A stretch of DNA of 43,489 nt from a virus: positions 1 to 43,489 of the IMG/VR virus record IMGVR_UViG_3300017956_000031. The stretch is one strand, 5' to 3'. How positions within the stretch are numbered: the stretch's first letter is position 1; each line of letters begins with the position of its first letter. Position numbers and translations under genes: made by a program. The notes under the pieces are model-generated. The model worked only from the letters and a program-made list of their open reading frames with translations. It did not search any database and was not told the origin of the DNA. This document shows positions 32,498 to 40,715 of the stretch, piece by piece.

Positions 32498-32695
32498 ATG
32501 GGTGACATCAAAGAGATGTTGCAAGAGACGACTGACTGGGAATTCCCCGGTCATGTCTATCTTCTGAATGAAGCAGGTAAGCTCAACGGGTACATTAAAA
32601 AAGATCGTAATGATATCGTATGGTTCAAAAAGTCTTTGAGCTTTAGCAAGCGAGGTAGAAAGTTTAGGAAGCTAAAGGTAGACGATCTGATATAG
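32498..32695 (+). CDS. small basic protein of unknown function
   Basis: A 65-residue protein with a basic C-terminal half (KKSLSFSKRGRKFRKLK) and a beta-rich centre (GHVYLLNEAGKLNGYIKK). It has a weak GTGAG ribosome binding site. It ends exactly at a GATAAATA late-promoter variant, which separates this early operon from the virion genes. Confidence 0.6.
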   Translation: MGDIKEMLQETTDWEFPGHVYLLNEAGKLNGYIKKDRNDIVWFKKSLSFSKRGRKFRKLKVDDLI

Positions 32696-32702
32696 ATAAA
32701 TA
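32695..32702 (+). promoter_or_regulatory. late promoter variant GATAAATA
   Basis: GATAAATA overlapping the preceding stop codon and 23 bases before the start at 32726. Confidence 0.55.
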
Positions 32703-32725
32703 GTTTAAACTATTGTGGTTACTAT

Positions 32726-33700
32726 ATGGCACAGTTTAATCCTCTTAAAATATCAGATCTTCGTAAAGATGAAAACAGACCTCTTACCTTTATCAAGAAA
32801 GTAGATAAGGGTGAAGAGTTTGCTACGGTTAAGAATGGTAACGTTATTATACCAAAAGATCAGCTGCAGCTAGTTAAACTTTTTATGACAGCTGACGGTG
32901 GCAAGTTTCCTAAGTCAAATACCTCAATAGAAGTAAAAATAAGAGGCGGTCGTACATTAAAAATACCGAACGACTTTTTAAAGACTGGCGACTTTGGTGG
33001 TAAAGGACAGGGATCAGGAGTAGCTGCAGAAACATTAGCAATGAATTACTTCAATGATAACCTTAATAAACTGCTCGCACAAAAAGGCTATAGTTATATA
33101 AAATTAAGAATAAACAATAGAACAGTTCGTTGTGCAGGTATGGAAAAGACTGAAGGTAAATACCAGGGACGTGAACCAAAGTCTGATATGAGCATTATAG
33201 ATGAAACTGGAAAACCTGTAGCGTTCATATCGCATAAAGCAGGTACCAGTGCTAAAGATTATCAGCAGTATGGTGGTCTTTCTTATTCACAATATGCTAA
33301 TAATGCTGATATCAGAAACTTTATGAAGGCTGTATTAGCAAAAAGTCCAAATGGTCTAACAAGTGGACAGTCATATTTTAGAGCTGTAAATGATAAAATG
33401 CTAATAAGAGAAGCAATGTACGGTCCTGAATATTCAAAGAACCGTCCAAGCATAAGTAATGTCGATGAGTTTCATTTGGGTAATATGAACTTAAGAGGTT
33501 CTGGACAAGGTCCATATACTATACAATCAAATCATAAAGGCACTAACGGTGAAATACCAACTGGTCAATACCAAGCAGTTTTCTTTATACGTTTTCAAGC
33601 TAGAAGAGGTGACGCTCGAGCAGCCGGTGTTGTAGTTCCAAATGCGAGAGTAGGTATATTTCCAATAGCAAAAATTTCAGGTACAAGTATTAAAATATGA
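32726..33700 (+). CDS. probable virion-associated protein with PD-(D/E)XK-like pattern
   Basis: A 324-residue protein that looks conserved in marine T4-like phages. The central segment GREPKSDMSIID...PVAFISHKAG has an Asp followed about 17 residues later by an SHK, similar to the Asp...(E/S)xK active-site pattern of PD-(D/E)XK nucleases; SAKDYQQYGGLS follows. A nuclease-like domain is therefore possible, but no biochemical support can be seen. A late-type promoter upstream and the coupled gene downstream suggest a structural or head-internal protein. Confidence 0.55.
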   Translation: MAQFNPLKISDLRKDENRPLTFIKKVDKGEEFATVKNGNVIIPKDQLQLVKLFMTADGGKFPKSNTSIEVKIRGGRTLKIPNDFLKTGDFGGKGQGSGVAAETLAMNYFNDNLNKLLAQKGYSYIKLRINNRTVRCAGMEKTEGKYQGREPKSDMSIIDETGKPVAFISHKAGTSAKDYQQYGGLSYSQYANNADIRNFMKAVLAKSPNGLTSGQSYFRAVNDKMLIREAMYGPEYSKNRPSISNVDEFHLGNMNLRGSGQGPYTIQSNHKGTNGEIPTGQYQAVFFIRFQARRGDARAAGVVVPNARVGIFPIAKISGTSIKI

Positions 33701-34923
33701 AGTTCAGTTCGTTCTTATTAGAACAAAAAAACACTCACATGGAACATCTCGAAGACATGATCTTCAATGATGGTGTGGAGGGCGCAAGGCTTGCCATAAC
33801 TTCTCTTCAGTCACTAAGAGATATGTTAGCTGGTCGAGCAAAAGAAAAAGTAAACATGACGGTAAAATGGGATGGAGCTCCAGCTATCTTTGCTGGTGTC
33901 GATCCTTCTGATGGTAAATTTTTTGTAGCTAAAAAGGGTGTATTCAATGCGAATCCTCAACTATTTAAAAATGAAAAAGATATCGATGGAAGCCTCTCTG
34001 GTGATCTTGCGAACAAATTTAAGATTGCATTACGGGAATTTTCTAAGCTGGGAATCAGGAAAGGTATGTATCAAGGAGATCTCATGTTCACTAAAAGTGA
34101 TCTCAAAGTCTCTAATATCTCTGGTGAAAAATATATTACATTTCAGCCTAATACTATTATGTACGCCGTACCTGTTAATAGTCAGCTCGCTCGGGTTATA
34201 CAAAGAAGCCAGATCGGAGTTGTCTGGCATACAACATATTCTGGACGTACGTTACGACAAATGAAAGCATCGTTCGGTAAAGGTATTGTATCTAAGATGA
34301 AACAATCAAGAACGGTGTGGATGGATGATGCAACTTATAGAGACGTATCTGGTAACGCAACCTTTACCGAAGAAGAAACAAATGAAATAACAAAAATGTT
34401 ATCAGCTGCCGGAAAAAGGTTTCGAAAGATTCCAAGCACTGCTCTTTCGGTCATTAAAGATGACGAAGAGCTCAAACAAAAAATAAAAACGTATAACAAT
34501 ACGTTTGTAAGAGCACAAGAACCATTTCCGGAGCCCCGAGCTCATGTTAAAGGATTATATCAGTATATAACAGATTGGTACCAAAAAGAGATAGATTCAA
34601 AAAAACAAGAAAAAACAAAACAGACCTGGACAGCTAGAAGAGATACCGTGCTCAAGAAAGTGTTTCAGAATACAGAAGAGCTCATATCCATTTTTGAGTT
34701 AATGAATTTACTAGTTCAAGCTAAACAGATGGTTGTCGATAAACTTAATAGGACATCATCCATAGGTACATTTCTTAGAACAAAGAAAGGTATCAGAGCA
34801 ACAAACCAAGAAGGATTTGTAGCCATAGATAGGTTGACAGGTGGTGCTGTTAAACTTGTTGATCGTATGGAATTCTCTTACGCTAATTTTTCACCAGAGG
34901 TTTTGAAAGGCTGGGATAAATAA
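33697..34923 (+). CDS. ligase-superfamily nucleotidyltransferase-like protein, possible internal head protein
   Basis: A 408-residue protein. Residues 57-60 (KWDG) form a KxDG motif I as in ATP-dependent DNA/RNA ligases and capping enzymes, where the Lys is adenylylated. FFVAKKG (75-81), YQGDLMFT near 134, EGFV (372-375) and KLVD (386-389) have the order of motifs Ia/III/IV/V. The N-terminus MKFSSFLLEQ looks like the capsid-targeting leaders removed by gp21 (LLE|Q). A packaged nucleic-acid-joining enzyme would explain both traits; this is inference. It overlaps the preceding gene (ATGA), and its stop lies in a late-promoter variant. Confidence 0.6.
   Translation: MKFSSFLLEQKNTHMEHLEDMIFNDGVEGARLAITSLQSLRDMLAGRAKEKVNMTVKWDGAPAIFAGVDPSDGKFFVAKKGVFNANPQLFKNEKDIDGSLSGDLANKFKIALREFSKLGIRKGMYQGDLMFTKSDLKVSNISGEKYITFQPNTIMYAVPVNSQLARVIQRSQIGVVWHTTYSGRTLRQMKASFGKGIVSKMKQSRTVWMDDATYRDVSGNATFTEEETNEITKMLSAAGKRFRKIPSTALSVIKDDEELKQKIKTYNNTFVRAQEPFPEPRAHVKGLYQYITDWYQKEIDSKKQEKTKQTWTARRDTVLKKVFQNTEELISIFELMNLLVQAKQMVVDKLNRTSSIGTFLRTKKGIRATNQEGFVAIDRLTGGAVKLVDRMEFSYANFSPEVLKGWDK
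34915..34922 (+). promoter_or_regulatory. late promoter variant GATAAATA
   Basis: GATAAATA at the very end of the preceding gene, 41 bases before the start at 34964, with AAGGAAAA as the ribosome binding region. Confidence 0.55.
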
Positions 34924-34963
34924 ATACACATAAATGATGCGTTAAGTCTAAGGAAAACACGCA

Positions 34964-37237
34964 ATGAAGAAAGCAGTTATAGCTTGGGGTCGTATGAACC
35001 CCCCGACAATAGGTCACGAGAAGCTCGTGCACCGTGTTACTGCTGTAGCTAAAAGAGAAGGTGGCGAACCAAAGATATATCTCAGTCACACGCAAAACGC
35101 TAAGAAAGATCCCCTCCATTATCGTGATAAAATAAAATACGCTCAAAGAGCATTCGGCAATATTGTCAAGCCGTCTACATCACGAACTATTATAGAACTC
35201 ATGAAAGAACTGCAGAAGGCTGGTTATAAGCAGGTAACTGTTGTAGCTGGTTCTGACCGTGTGCCTGAGTATAACAAACTTCTTAAAAAATATAACGGAA
35301 AAGATTACACGTTTGACAAAATCAAAGTCGTCAGTGCAGGTGAAAGAGATCCTGATGCTGAAGGTGTTTCTGGTATGTCTGCTACTAAAGTGAGGCAGGC
35401 AGCTACAAGTGGTGATATGAAATTATTCCAAACAGGTGTTCCATCAAATCTTTCAAAGAGAGATGTAGCAGATCTGTACAATAAATTAAGAAAGGGTATG
35501 CTCGTGGAAGAGATAGAAGAGTTGATAGAAAAGAAGAAAGAGAAGAAAGTCGATAGTACTGACTTTTCTGACACCGAGCTAAAGAAAGCTGTCGATACAA
35601 TGAATGAAGAAGAGCTTGATGAAGAAATGGAAGAACTTGAAGAGCGCGCTCCTCTCACTATCCAGCAACGGATGAAGAAATCAAGACAAATGAAACGTCT
35701 TGCTCCTAGAATGAAACGTCTTCGTCAGATCAAAAAATTTAGAATGGCTCCTGTAGAAAGATTGCAGATGCGAGCTCGTAAACTTGCAAAGAATTTGTTG
35801 CGTAAAAAGTTTGCAGGCAACAAAGGTGGTAAGTATGCTTCGCTTTCTCCTTCTGAAAAAATTACTGTAGATAGATTAGTAGCTAACAAAGGTCCTGTCA
35901 TAGACAGGCTGGCTAAAAGAATGCTTCCAATGATGCGTAAAAAAGAAATTGCTCGCATTAGACAAGCAAGGCAGACTAGAAATGAAAATGTAGAAAAGCT
36001 CATCGATGATGTTAGTACATTGTTTGAAAAAACACAGACTCGTCAAGACCCGGATATAAAAAATAGAGAAGGAACACAGCCTGCTCGCTATCATGCTGGA
36101 TTGTCGAAAGCTACAAAAGCAGTACGAGATGCTCAGTTTAAAAGACAAACAAAGATGGCATCTGACAATCCCAAGGCTTATAAGCCTGCGCCTGGTGATG
36201 CATCAGCTGAAACAAAGCCAAGTAAGTATACTAAAAAGTTCAAAGACTTGTTTGGCGAAGCAAAGACTATAAAAGTAGGAGCTGATTCTGTTGGTGCAGA
36301 CAAAATTCACTTCGGTTTAGTTAAAGATAGAAAAGTAGTAGATGTTGGACCAAAAGATGATATGTTAGCTGCTTCGGAAGAAAAGGGCGGTAGAGTTTGG
36401 GTCACAACAAAACAAGTTGGTGATGTTGTAGAAGGCGAAGCAGTAAGAGCAGCTCGCGAAAGAATTAAAAGAGAAAAAGAACAAGACAAAGCTAAGCATG
36501 ATAGAATGCTTGATCAAGCTCGTAGTAATGATACCAAAGCAGCTAACCGTAAAGAAGAATTTGAGCTGACAGAGAAGTCAATGGACGCTCTTAAAACTAA
36601 AGCATCAAAATCAGGCTATTCATACGGTACATTGAAGAAGGTCTATGATAGAGGTGTTGCTGCATGGAGAACAGGTCACAGGCCTGGAACTACTCCACAG
36701 CAATGGGGTTATGCAAGAGTAAATGCTTTCATTGCAAAACAGAAGTCAGGTCAAAAGCTTAATCACGATACCGACTTGGCAAATGAATACGTACCAGAAG
36801 GTAAAGCACATTCAAGAGCTCAACAAGCTGCTATTGCTATTGCAAAGAAAGAGCGTGGTGAGTATAAAGAAGGTGCAGGTCTATGGCACAATATACATAA
36901 GAAGCGCAAAGAAGGTAGACCAATGCGCAAGCCAGGTTCAGAAGGTGCACCAACCAGGCAGGACTTTAAAAACGCTTCTGAAAACTTTATGGATGGAAAA
37001 GGACCTGGTAAGCCTGGTGATGCAGCTCGTCACGGGTTAAAAAGTAAATCACCATCTGAACTACGTAAGATTCGTTCTTCTGATTCAGCCTCTCCTCGTA
37101 AGAAGCAGCTAGCACATTGGCTACTTAACTTTGTTCACAAAGAAGAAACACAAACTGTTCAAGAAGAGGGTGGAGCAGGTGAAGAAGGTACTAAAAAGCT
37201 CAAAGATAAATATAAGAAAGAGACGCCAGAGCAATGA
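34964..37237 (+). CDS. nucleotidyltransferase fused to a long multi-module virion-type tail
   Basis: A 757-residue protein. Residues 1-170 form a HIGH-type nucleotidyltransferase domain (NMN/phosphopantetheine adenylyltransferase-like): GRMNPPTIGH at 9-18 with the (T/H)xGH motif, VVAGSDRVPEY, and SGMSATKVRQA, equivalent to the ISxTxxR motif. The rest is hydrophilic: acidic at 180-230, very basic at 230-350, then short modules such as DALKTKASKSGYSYGTLKKV and SRAQQAAIAIAKKERGE separated by charged linkers. LFGE|A near residue 424 and other L/I-x-E sites could be cut by gp21. The modular tail suggests a head-internal polyprotein. Substrate could be NMN or CTP-type; not resolvable. Confidence 0.65.
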   Translation: MKKAVIAWGRMNPPTIGHEKLVHRVTAVAKREGGEPKIYLSHTQNAKKDPLHYRDKIKYAQRAFGNIVKPSTSRTIIELMKELQKAGYKQVTVVAGSDRVPEYNKLLKKYNGKDYTFDKIKVVSAGERDPDAEGVSGMSATKVRQAATSGDMKLFQTGVPSNLSKRDVADLYNKLRKGMLVEEIEELIEKKKEKKVDSTDFSDTELKKAVDTMNEEELDEEMEELEERAPLTIQQRMKKSRQMKRLAPRMKRLRQIKKFRMAPVERLQMRARKLAKNLLRKKFAGNKGGKYASLSPSEKITVDRLVANKGPVIDRLAKRMLPMMRKKEIARIRQARQTRNENVEKLIDDVSTLFEKTQTRQDPDIKNREGTQPARYHAGLSKATKAVRDAQFKRQTKMASDNPKAYKPAPGDASAETKPSKYTKKFKDLFGEAKTIKVGADSVGADKIHFGLVKDRKVVDVGPKDDMLAASEEKGGRVWVTTKQVGDVVEGEAVRAARERIKREKEQDKAKHDRMLDQARSNDTKAANRKEEFELTEKSMDALKTKASKSGYSYGTLKKVYDRGVAAWRTGHRPGTTPQQWGYARVNAFIAKQKSGQKLNHDTDLANEYVPEGKAHSRAQQAAIAIAKKERGEYKEGAGLWHNIHKKRKEGRPMRKPGSEGAPTRQDFKNASENFMDGKGPGKPGDAARHGLKSKSPSELRKIRSSDSASPRKKQLAHWLLNFVHKEETQTVQEEGGAGEEGTKKLKDKYKKETPEQ
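37205..37212 (+). promoter_or_regulatory. late promoter variant GATAAATA
   Basis: GATAAATA inside the 3' end of the preceding gene and 21 bases before the start at 37234, the same spacing as other late boxes here. Confidence 0.45.
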
Positions 37238-37509
37238 AAAGATATAAAGATTGGCTAGTAGAAGCGGAGTATGGTGGTAGAAAGGTCGCACTTAACAAGC
37301 CTTTCAGAACTCCTGGTGGTCCTAAGAAGTCTGCTGTGTATGTAGACCCGGACGGAGATGGTAAAGCCAAAGTAGTTCGCTTTGGTGATCCAAACATGAC
37401 GATTAAGAAAAACATTCCTGCAAGAAGAAAATCTTTTAGGGCAAGACACAATTGCGATAATCCAGGGCCGAAAGATAAAGCGCGCTACTGGTCGTGTAAA
37501 GCTTGGTAA
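37234..37509 (+). CDS. small basic internal head protein candidate
   Basis: A 91-residue protein beginning MKRYKDWLVEAEYGG, with a gp21-type site LVE|A at residues 8-11 in a capsid-targeting-like leader. The remainder (RTPGGPKKSAVYV, FGDPNM, ARRKSFRARHNCDNPGPKDKARYWSC) is strongly basic with two Cys and a His that may form a small metal site. Closely similar small proteins are usual in marine T4-like phages. DNA-binding inside the head is a reasonable inference. It overlaps the previous stop (ATGA). Confidence 0.65.
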   Translation: MKRYKDWLVEAEYGGRKVALNKPFRTPGGPKKSAVYVDPDGDGKAKVVRFGDPNMTIKKNIPARRKSFRARHNCDNPGPKDKARYWSCKAW

Positions 37510-37523
37510 ACAAGGGGTAAGAC

Positions 37524-38993
37524 ATGAGTTACAAATCATTAGAAAGCATGATTCGTAGTGTGGTATCTGAAAGTACGCTACAAGAAGCTGCTCTAGGTAA
37601 TCATAAAGGTCTAGCAGCACTAGCCAAGCGTAAGACTGGTGATGAAAAAGACACTATGATGCGCGCTGCAGAGATGATGAAAAAAGGTCAAGTAAAAGAT
37701 CTTAATATGTTTATGAAAGCTATGGATCAATCTACCCATAAGGCTATTATGCCTTTCGTAGATAAGAAACATTACAAAGCTCTTCATGAAGACATAGAAG
37801 AGATTGATGAGAAGACTCTTACTCCTGCTGAGCTGAAAAAACGCGAAGAGATTGCAAAAGCAATTGAGCGTGAAAATCCTGATATGCCAATGCCACAAAA
37901 GATGGCTATTGCAACTGCACAAGCTAAGAAAGTAGCAGAAGATAAAGAAGAAATTGAAGAAGATAGCAGCTATAAAACAGGTTCTGAAAAACACACAGAT
38001 GGTGGCCACCGTGCACATATAAAGAACCCTCGAGGCGGAACAACGTACTTGGGAAGCACTACTTACAAGACTGCTAAGCATGCTAAAGGCGAAGCAGATG
38101 CTTGGCATAATGCATACTTCAATACACCAGGAATGAAAAGTAAAGGCAATCCTCGTGGAGCTGAAAGAGCAGCTCACGACTATCGTAAGAAAAACGCACA
38201 GCACGTTGTGGAAGAGATCAGTGAAGCTATAGATGACGAAGGAAAGATGGCGCGTGGGCAACTAATGCGCATGGCTAAGCAAGCAGCAGCTCTTGGCAAT
38301 ATGATGTCAGATGACAAGCAGCTTGATGGATGGGTACAATCTAAACTTACTAAAGCATCGGATTACTTAGATAGTGTACATGATTATCTAATGAATAACA
38401 AACAAGATGTTGACGAAGAAGTTATAGATGAAGCACGTGGCGGTGCTGATGAGCCAGATAGACATATCATTATGCAATTGAGAAAAGCTCAAGATGTAGA
38501 TGGCAATCATCCAATAACATTTAGAGGTGGTAAAACAGCTAAGGTTCAAAAGAAACACATTGATAAGATTCTAAAGACGCATGACCATCCAAGTGTTAAG
38601 CCAGTACAGAAAAGAATGATGAGAGTAGCTATCAGCAAGTCTCCTCAACATCTGGCCAGCTTTGCAGATAAACTTAAAGAAGATTTTAACGTTGAAGATA
38701 TAGATACAATACTTCAAGAAACTAAAGGTGCACCAAAAGGCTATCACTTTACTCGTTCAGGTCAACTGAAGAAGGGTGATGCAGGTCAAGACGGACCCGG
38801 TGGTGCAATGCTTAGATCAGATCCTTTAGATAAAGTTCGTAAGAAGATACCGCCTTTGCCAGAAGAAGCAGATGATAATGAAAAAGAAGTAATCCATACT
38901 CGTAAAGCAGACTTTAAACTATCTAAGGTACGTTTACCAGATGGTAGGTTGGCTTATAGAAAAGTTAAGAAAGAAATTGACATTGAAAAGTAA
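37524..38993 (+). CDS. multi-module head-internal or core-like protein
   Basis: A 489-residue hydrophilic protein built of separable modules. These include a leader ending STLQE|A (gp21-type site at residues 21/22), a module TPAELKKREEIAKAIERENP, a GGTTYLGSTTYKTAKHAKGEA region, a helical MARGQLMRMAKQAAALGNMM domain, and a C-terminal KGAPKGYHFTRSGQLKKGDA region. Further L/I-x-E|A-like sites (ISE|A, IDE|A) fall between modules. Such modules recur in different orders in marine T4-like phages. It probably encodes prohead core or internal proteins that are processed; no enzyme motif is visible. Confidence 0.6.
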   Translation: MSYKSLESMIRSVVSESTLQEAALGNHKGLAALAKRKTGDEKDTMMRAAEMMKKGQVKDLNMFMKAMDQSTHKAIMPFVDKKHYKALHEDIEEIDEKTLTPAELKKREEIAKAIERENPDMPMPQKMAIATAQAKKVAEDKEEIEEDSSYKTGSEKHTDGGHRAHIKNPRGGTTYLGSTTYKTAKHAKGEADAWHNAYFNTPGMKSKGNPRGAERAAHDYRKKNAQHVVEEISEAIDDEGKMARGQLMRMAKQAAALGNMMSDDKQLDGWVQSKLTKASDYLDSVHDYLMNNKQDVDEEVIDEARGGADEPDRHIIMQLRKAQDVDGNHPITFRGGKTAKVQKKHIDKILKTHDHPSVKPVQKRMMRVAISKSPQHLASFADKLKEDFNVEDIDTILQETKGAPKGYHFTRSGQLKKGDAGQDGPGGAMLRSDPLDKVRKKIPPLPEEADDNEKEVIHTRKADFKLSKVRLPDGRLAYRKVKKEIDIEK

Positions 38994-39009
38994 GCTAACA
39001 AATAAAAAA

Positions 39010-39017
39010 GATAAATA
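39010..39017 (+). promoter_or_regulatory. late promoter variant GATAAATA
   Basis: GATAAATA in the 50-base gap, 26 bases before the start at 39044. A partial TATAAATC follows at 39021. The leader has AGGGAG as ribosome binding site. Confidence 0.6.
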
Positions 39018-39043
39018 GAATATAAATCCATAGGGAGAATAAC

Positions 39044-39784
39044 ATGTCTAATCGATTTGGTCTGCCTGATAGCTTACTTGATGCTGTCAAAGACATTACA
39101 AAAGAAAATAAAGAAGTACGTCAATATCGTGCTTTTGGTTTAACTACAGAAAGCAAAAATGCTCCATCAAAAGAAAATGGTGGCATAGCTCATAACTGCG
39201 CGTCTCACGTTCAACACGCAACATATGGTGAAGGTGTATGTATACCTGAGCAGCATACTATTGTTGAAACTGCTCCTGGTGAAGGATATGTAACACACTA
39301 CGACGTAGACTTTAGCGGTAACATTGTAGAGAATGTGCCTGTAGAAGAGCTAACTATTATTAATGAATCTCACCACGGTCATAGCCGTAAAAAGAAAATG
39401 GAAGCTATGGACCCTGTAGGTAAAGCTGATAAAGATATCGACAACGACGGCGACGTAGATGATTCTGACAAGTATCTCCATAACCGTCGCAAAGCTATCA
39501 AAAAAGCTATGGGTAAAGACAAAGTTAAAATTAACCCTGAAGTCAAAGAAGAAACAAAAGTTGATTCTAAGCTGGAAAATCCTCATAACTGTGCCACTCA
39601 CGTGTACAGTGAGCAGTGGGGCGACGGTAGAACTGTAACTACCATGCACGCAGATCCAGATGAATACGGACAAGTAGCTTGGTACGATGTAATGTTTGAG
39701 CATGGTATCGAACAAAGAGTGCCTATCGAAGAATTGAAAGTTCTTAAATCAAGTATGCACGGTCATAAGAAAAGAGGTAAATAA
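39044..39784 (+). CDS. virion-type protein with two copies of an NCASHV domain and a Ca-loop
   Basis: A 246-residue protein holding a domain duplication. Copy 1 (about 50-115) and copy 2 (about 182-243) share HNCASHV/HNCATHV, a later YDV(D/M)F strand, VPxEELxxL and a terminal S-x-HGHxxK. Between them, KADKDIDNDGDVDDSDKYL carries a DxDNDGDVDxxD calcium-binding loop of the EF-hand/dockerin type. The calcium loop is common in marine phage structural proteins. A surface or neck/head structural role is likely. Expression is from a late-promoter variant. Confidence 0.65.
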   Translation: MSNRFGLPDSLLDAVKDITKENKEVRQYRAFGLTTESKNAPSKENGGIAHNCASHVQHATYGEGVCIPEQHTIVETAPGEGYVTHYDVDFSGNIVENVPVEELTIINESHHGHSRKKKMEAMDPVGKADKDIDNDGDVDDSDKYLHNRRKAIKKAMGKDKVKINPEVKEETKVDSKLENPHNCATHVYSEQWGDGRTVTTMHADPDEYGQVAWYDVMFEHGIEQRVPIEELKVLKSSMHGHKKRGK

Positions 39785-39786
39785 AA

Positions 39787-40263
39787 ATGTCTAGCTGGGG
39801 AAATAAAGACGATATCGCATCACCTGGTACAGTAGACCTCAGTGGACTAACTGTTACTGGTAGCGGTACATTTTTTGCAAATAATTATTCTAGTGGTCAA
39901 GTAATTAATATTGCTGGCGCTGGAGATGCTGCTATCAATGCAATCACTAATGCCACGTCAATGACAATTGTTTCTAACACTGAAATTAGTGTTGGTTCTA
40001 TTTCAGGCGCAGCTTACACAGTAAGCGAAAAGCCTGTATACGTTATTGATTCAGATACAAATACGCTTGCGGATGATGTATTTGGTGTATCTGTAGCTGA
40101 GCAGGGTGTAACAACTGCTAACACTCACCATGCAGGTTGGGTACGCATTGGCGATCGTTACACGGACGCTAATGGCAATGTTCGTCAGAAGTCGGAAGTA
40201 CTTGTAGCTATGTCTACAATCGCTGGCGATGCAGATGATGACGTACAGCTGCCTGACGCATAA
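39787..40263 (+). CDS. beta-rich virion structural protein candidate
   Basis: A 158-residue protein beginning MSSWGNKDDIASPGTVDLSG, rich in Ser, Thr, Gly and Ala with alternating hydrophobic residues. It resembles small structural proteins of marine T4-like phages that begin SSWGNKD. TTANTHHAGWVRIGDRYTDANGN is the most conserved-looking part. Probably an exposed head or tail component. It starts two bases after the preceding stop. Confidence 0.6.
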   Translation: MSSWGNKDDIASPGTVDLSGLTVTGSGTFFANNYSSGQVINIAGAGDAAINAITNATSMTIVSNTEISVGSISGAAYTVSEKPVYVIDSDTNTLADDVFGVSVAEQGVTTANTHHAGWVRIGDRYTDANGNVRQKSEVLVAMSTIAGDADDDVQLPDA

Positions 40264-40278
40264 TAGGAAATAAGCATT

Positions 40279-40698
40279 ATGGCTGACAGAAAAATAACTG
40301 AGCTTAATGCTCTTACAGCTCCAAGCCAGAAGGATCTTCTCTATGTAGTAGATGATCCTTCTGGTACACCAGTGTCGAAGAAAATTAGCCTATATGATTT
40401 GTTTGGTTCTGTTCCTGCCAATACATCTGTTTCTGGTACGTTAACCGTTTCAGCAAATTCAACAATCAATGGTGCCAACTCTGTTGTATCAGCTAACCTA
40501 AATATTACATCAACCAATGGTCCTAAAGTGGACGCGGGTTACGTAACACTGGCTAGCAAAACAACTGTAGGAAGCAACAACGCAACAACAGTTCTTGGCC
40601 AGGGTGGCCTACAAGGTAGTATCTTCTGGGATGATAATTATTTGTATGTAGCTACAGCCAACAATCAGATTAAGAGGGTTGCGCTGTCTGTATTTTAA
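40279..40698 (+). CDS. tail-fibre-like protein
   Basis: A 139-residue protein. The N-terminus ADRKITELNALTAPSQKDLL, followed by YVVDDPSGTPVSKKISLYDL, is the attachment motif seen at the start of many marine phage fibres and appendages. The rest is Thr/Asn/Ser-rich beta-sequence (TVSANSTINGANSV) ending in FWDDNYLYVATANNQIKRV, a typical fibre end segment. The short length suggests a small virion appendage. Confidence 0.65.
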   Translation: MADRKITELNALTAPSQKDLLYVVDDPSGTPVSKKISLYDLFGSVPANTSVSGTLTVSANSTINGANSVVSANLNITSTNGPKVDAGYVTLASKTTVGSNNATTVLGQGGLQGSIFWDDNYLYVATANNQIKRVALSVF

Positions 40699-40715
40699 TA
40701 ACTGAGTTGTAATTG

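Noticed and set aside
35305-35658. Ser-rich antisense ORF opposite the 34964 gene
   Set aside because: The product is almost only Ser/Phe, the mirror image of GAA/AAG-rich coding sequence, with no start signals.
37620-38261. Antisense ORF of 213 codons opposite the 37524-38993 gene
   Set aside because: Its product is rich in Cys, Phe and Ser as expected for the complement of a Lys/Glu-rich gene, it has no ribosome binding site, and the sense gene has clear family-like modules.
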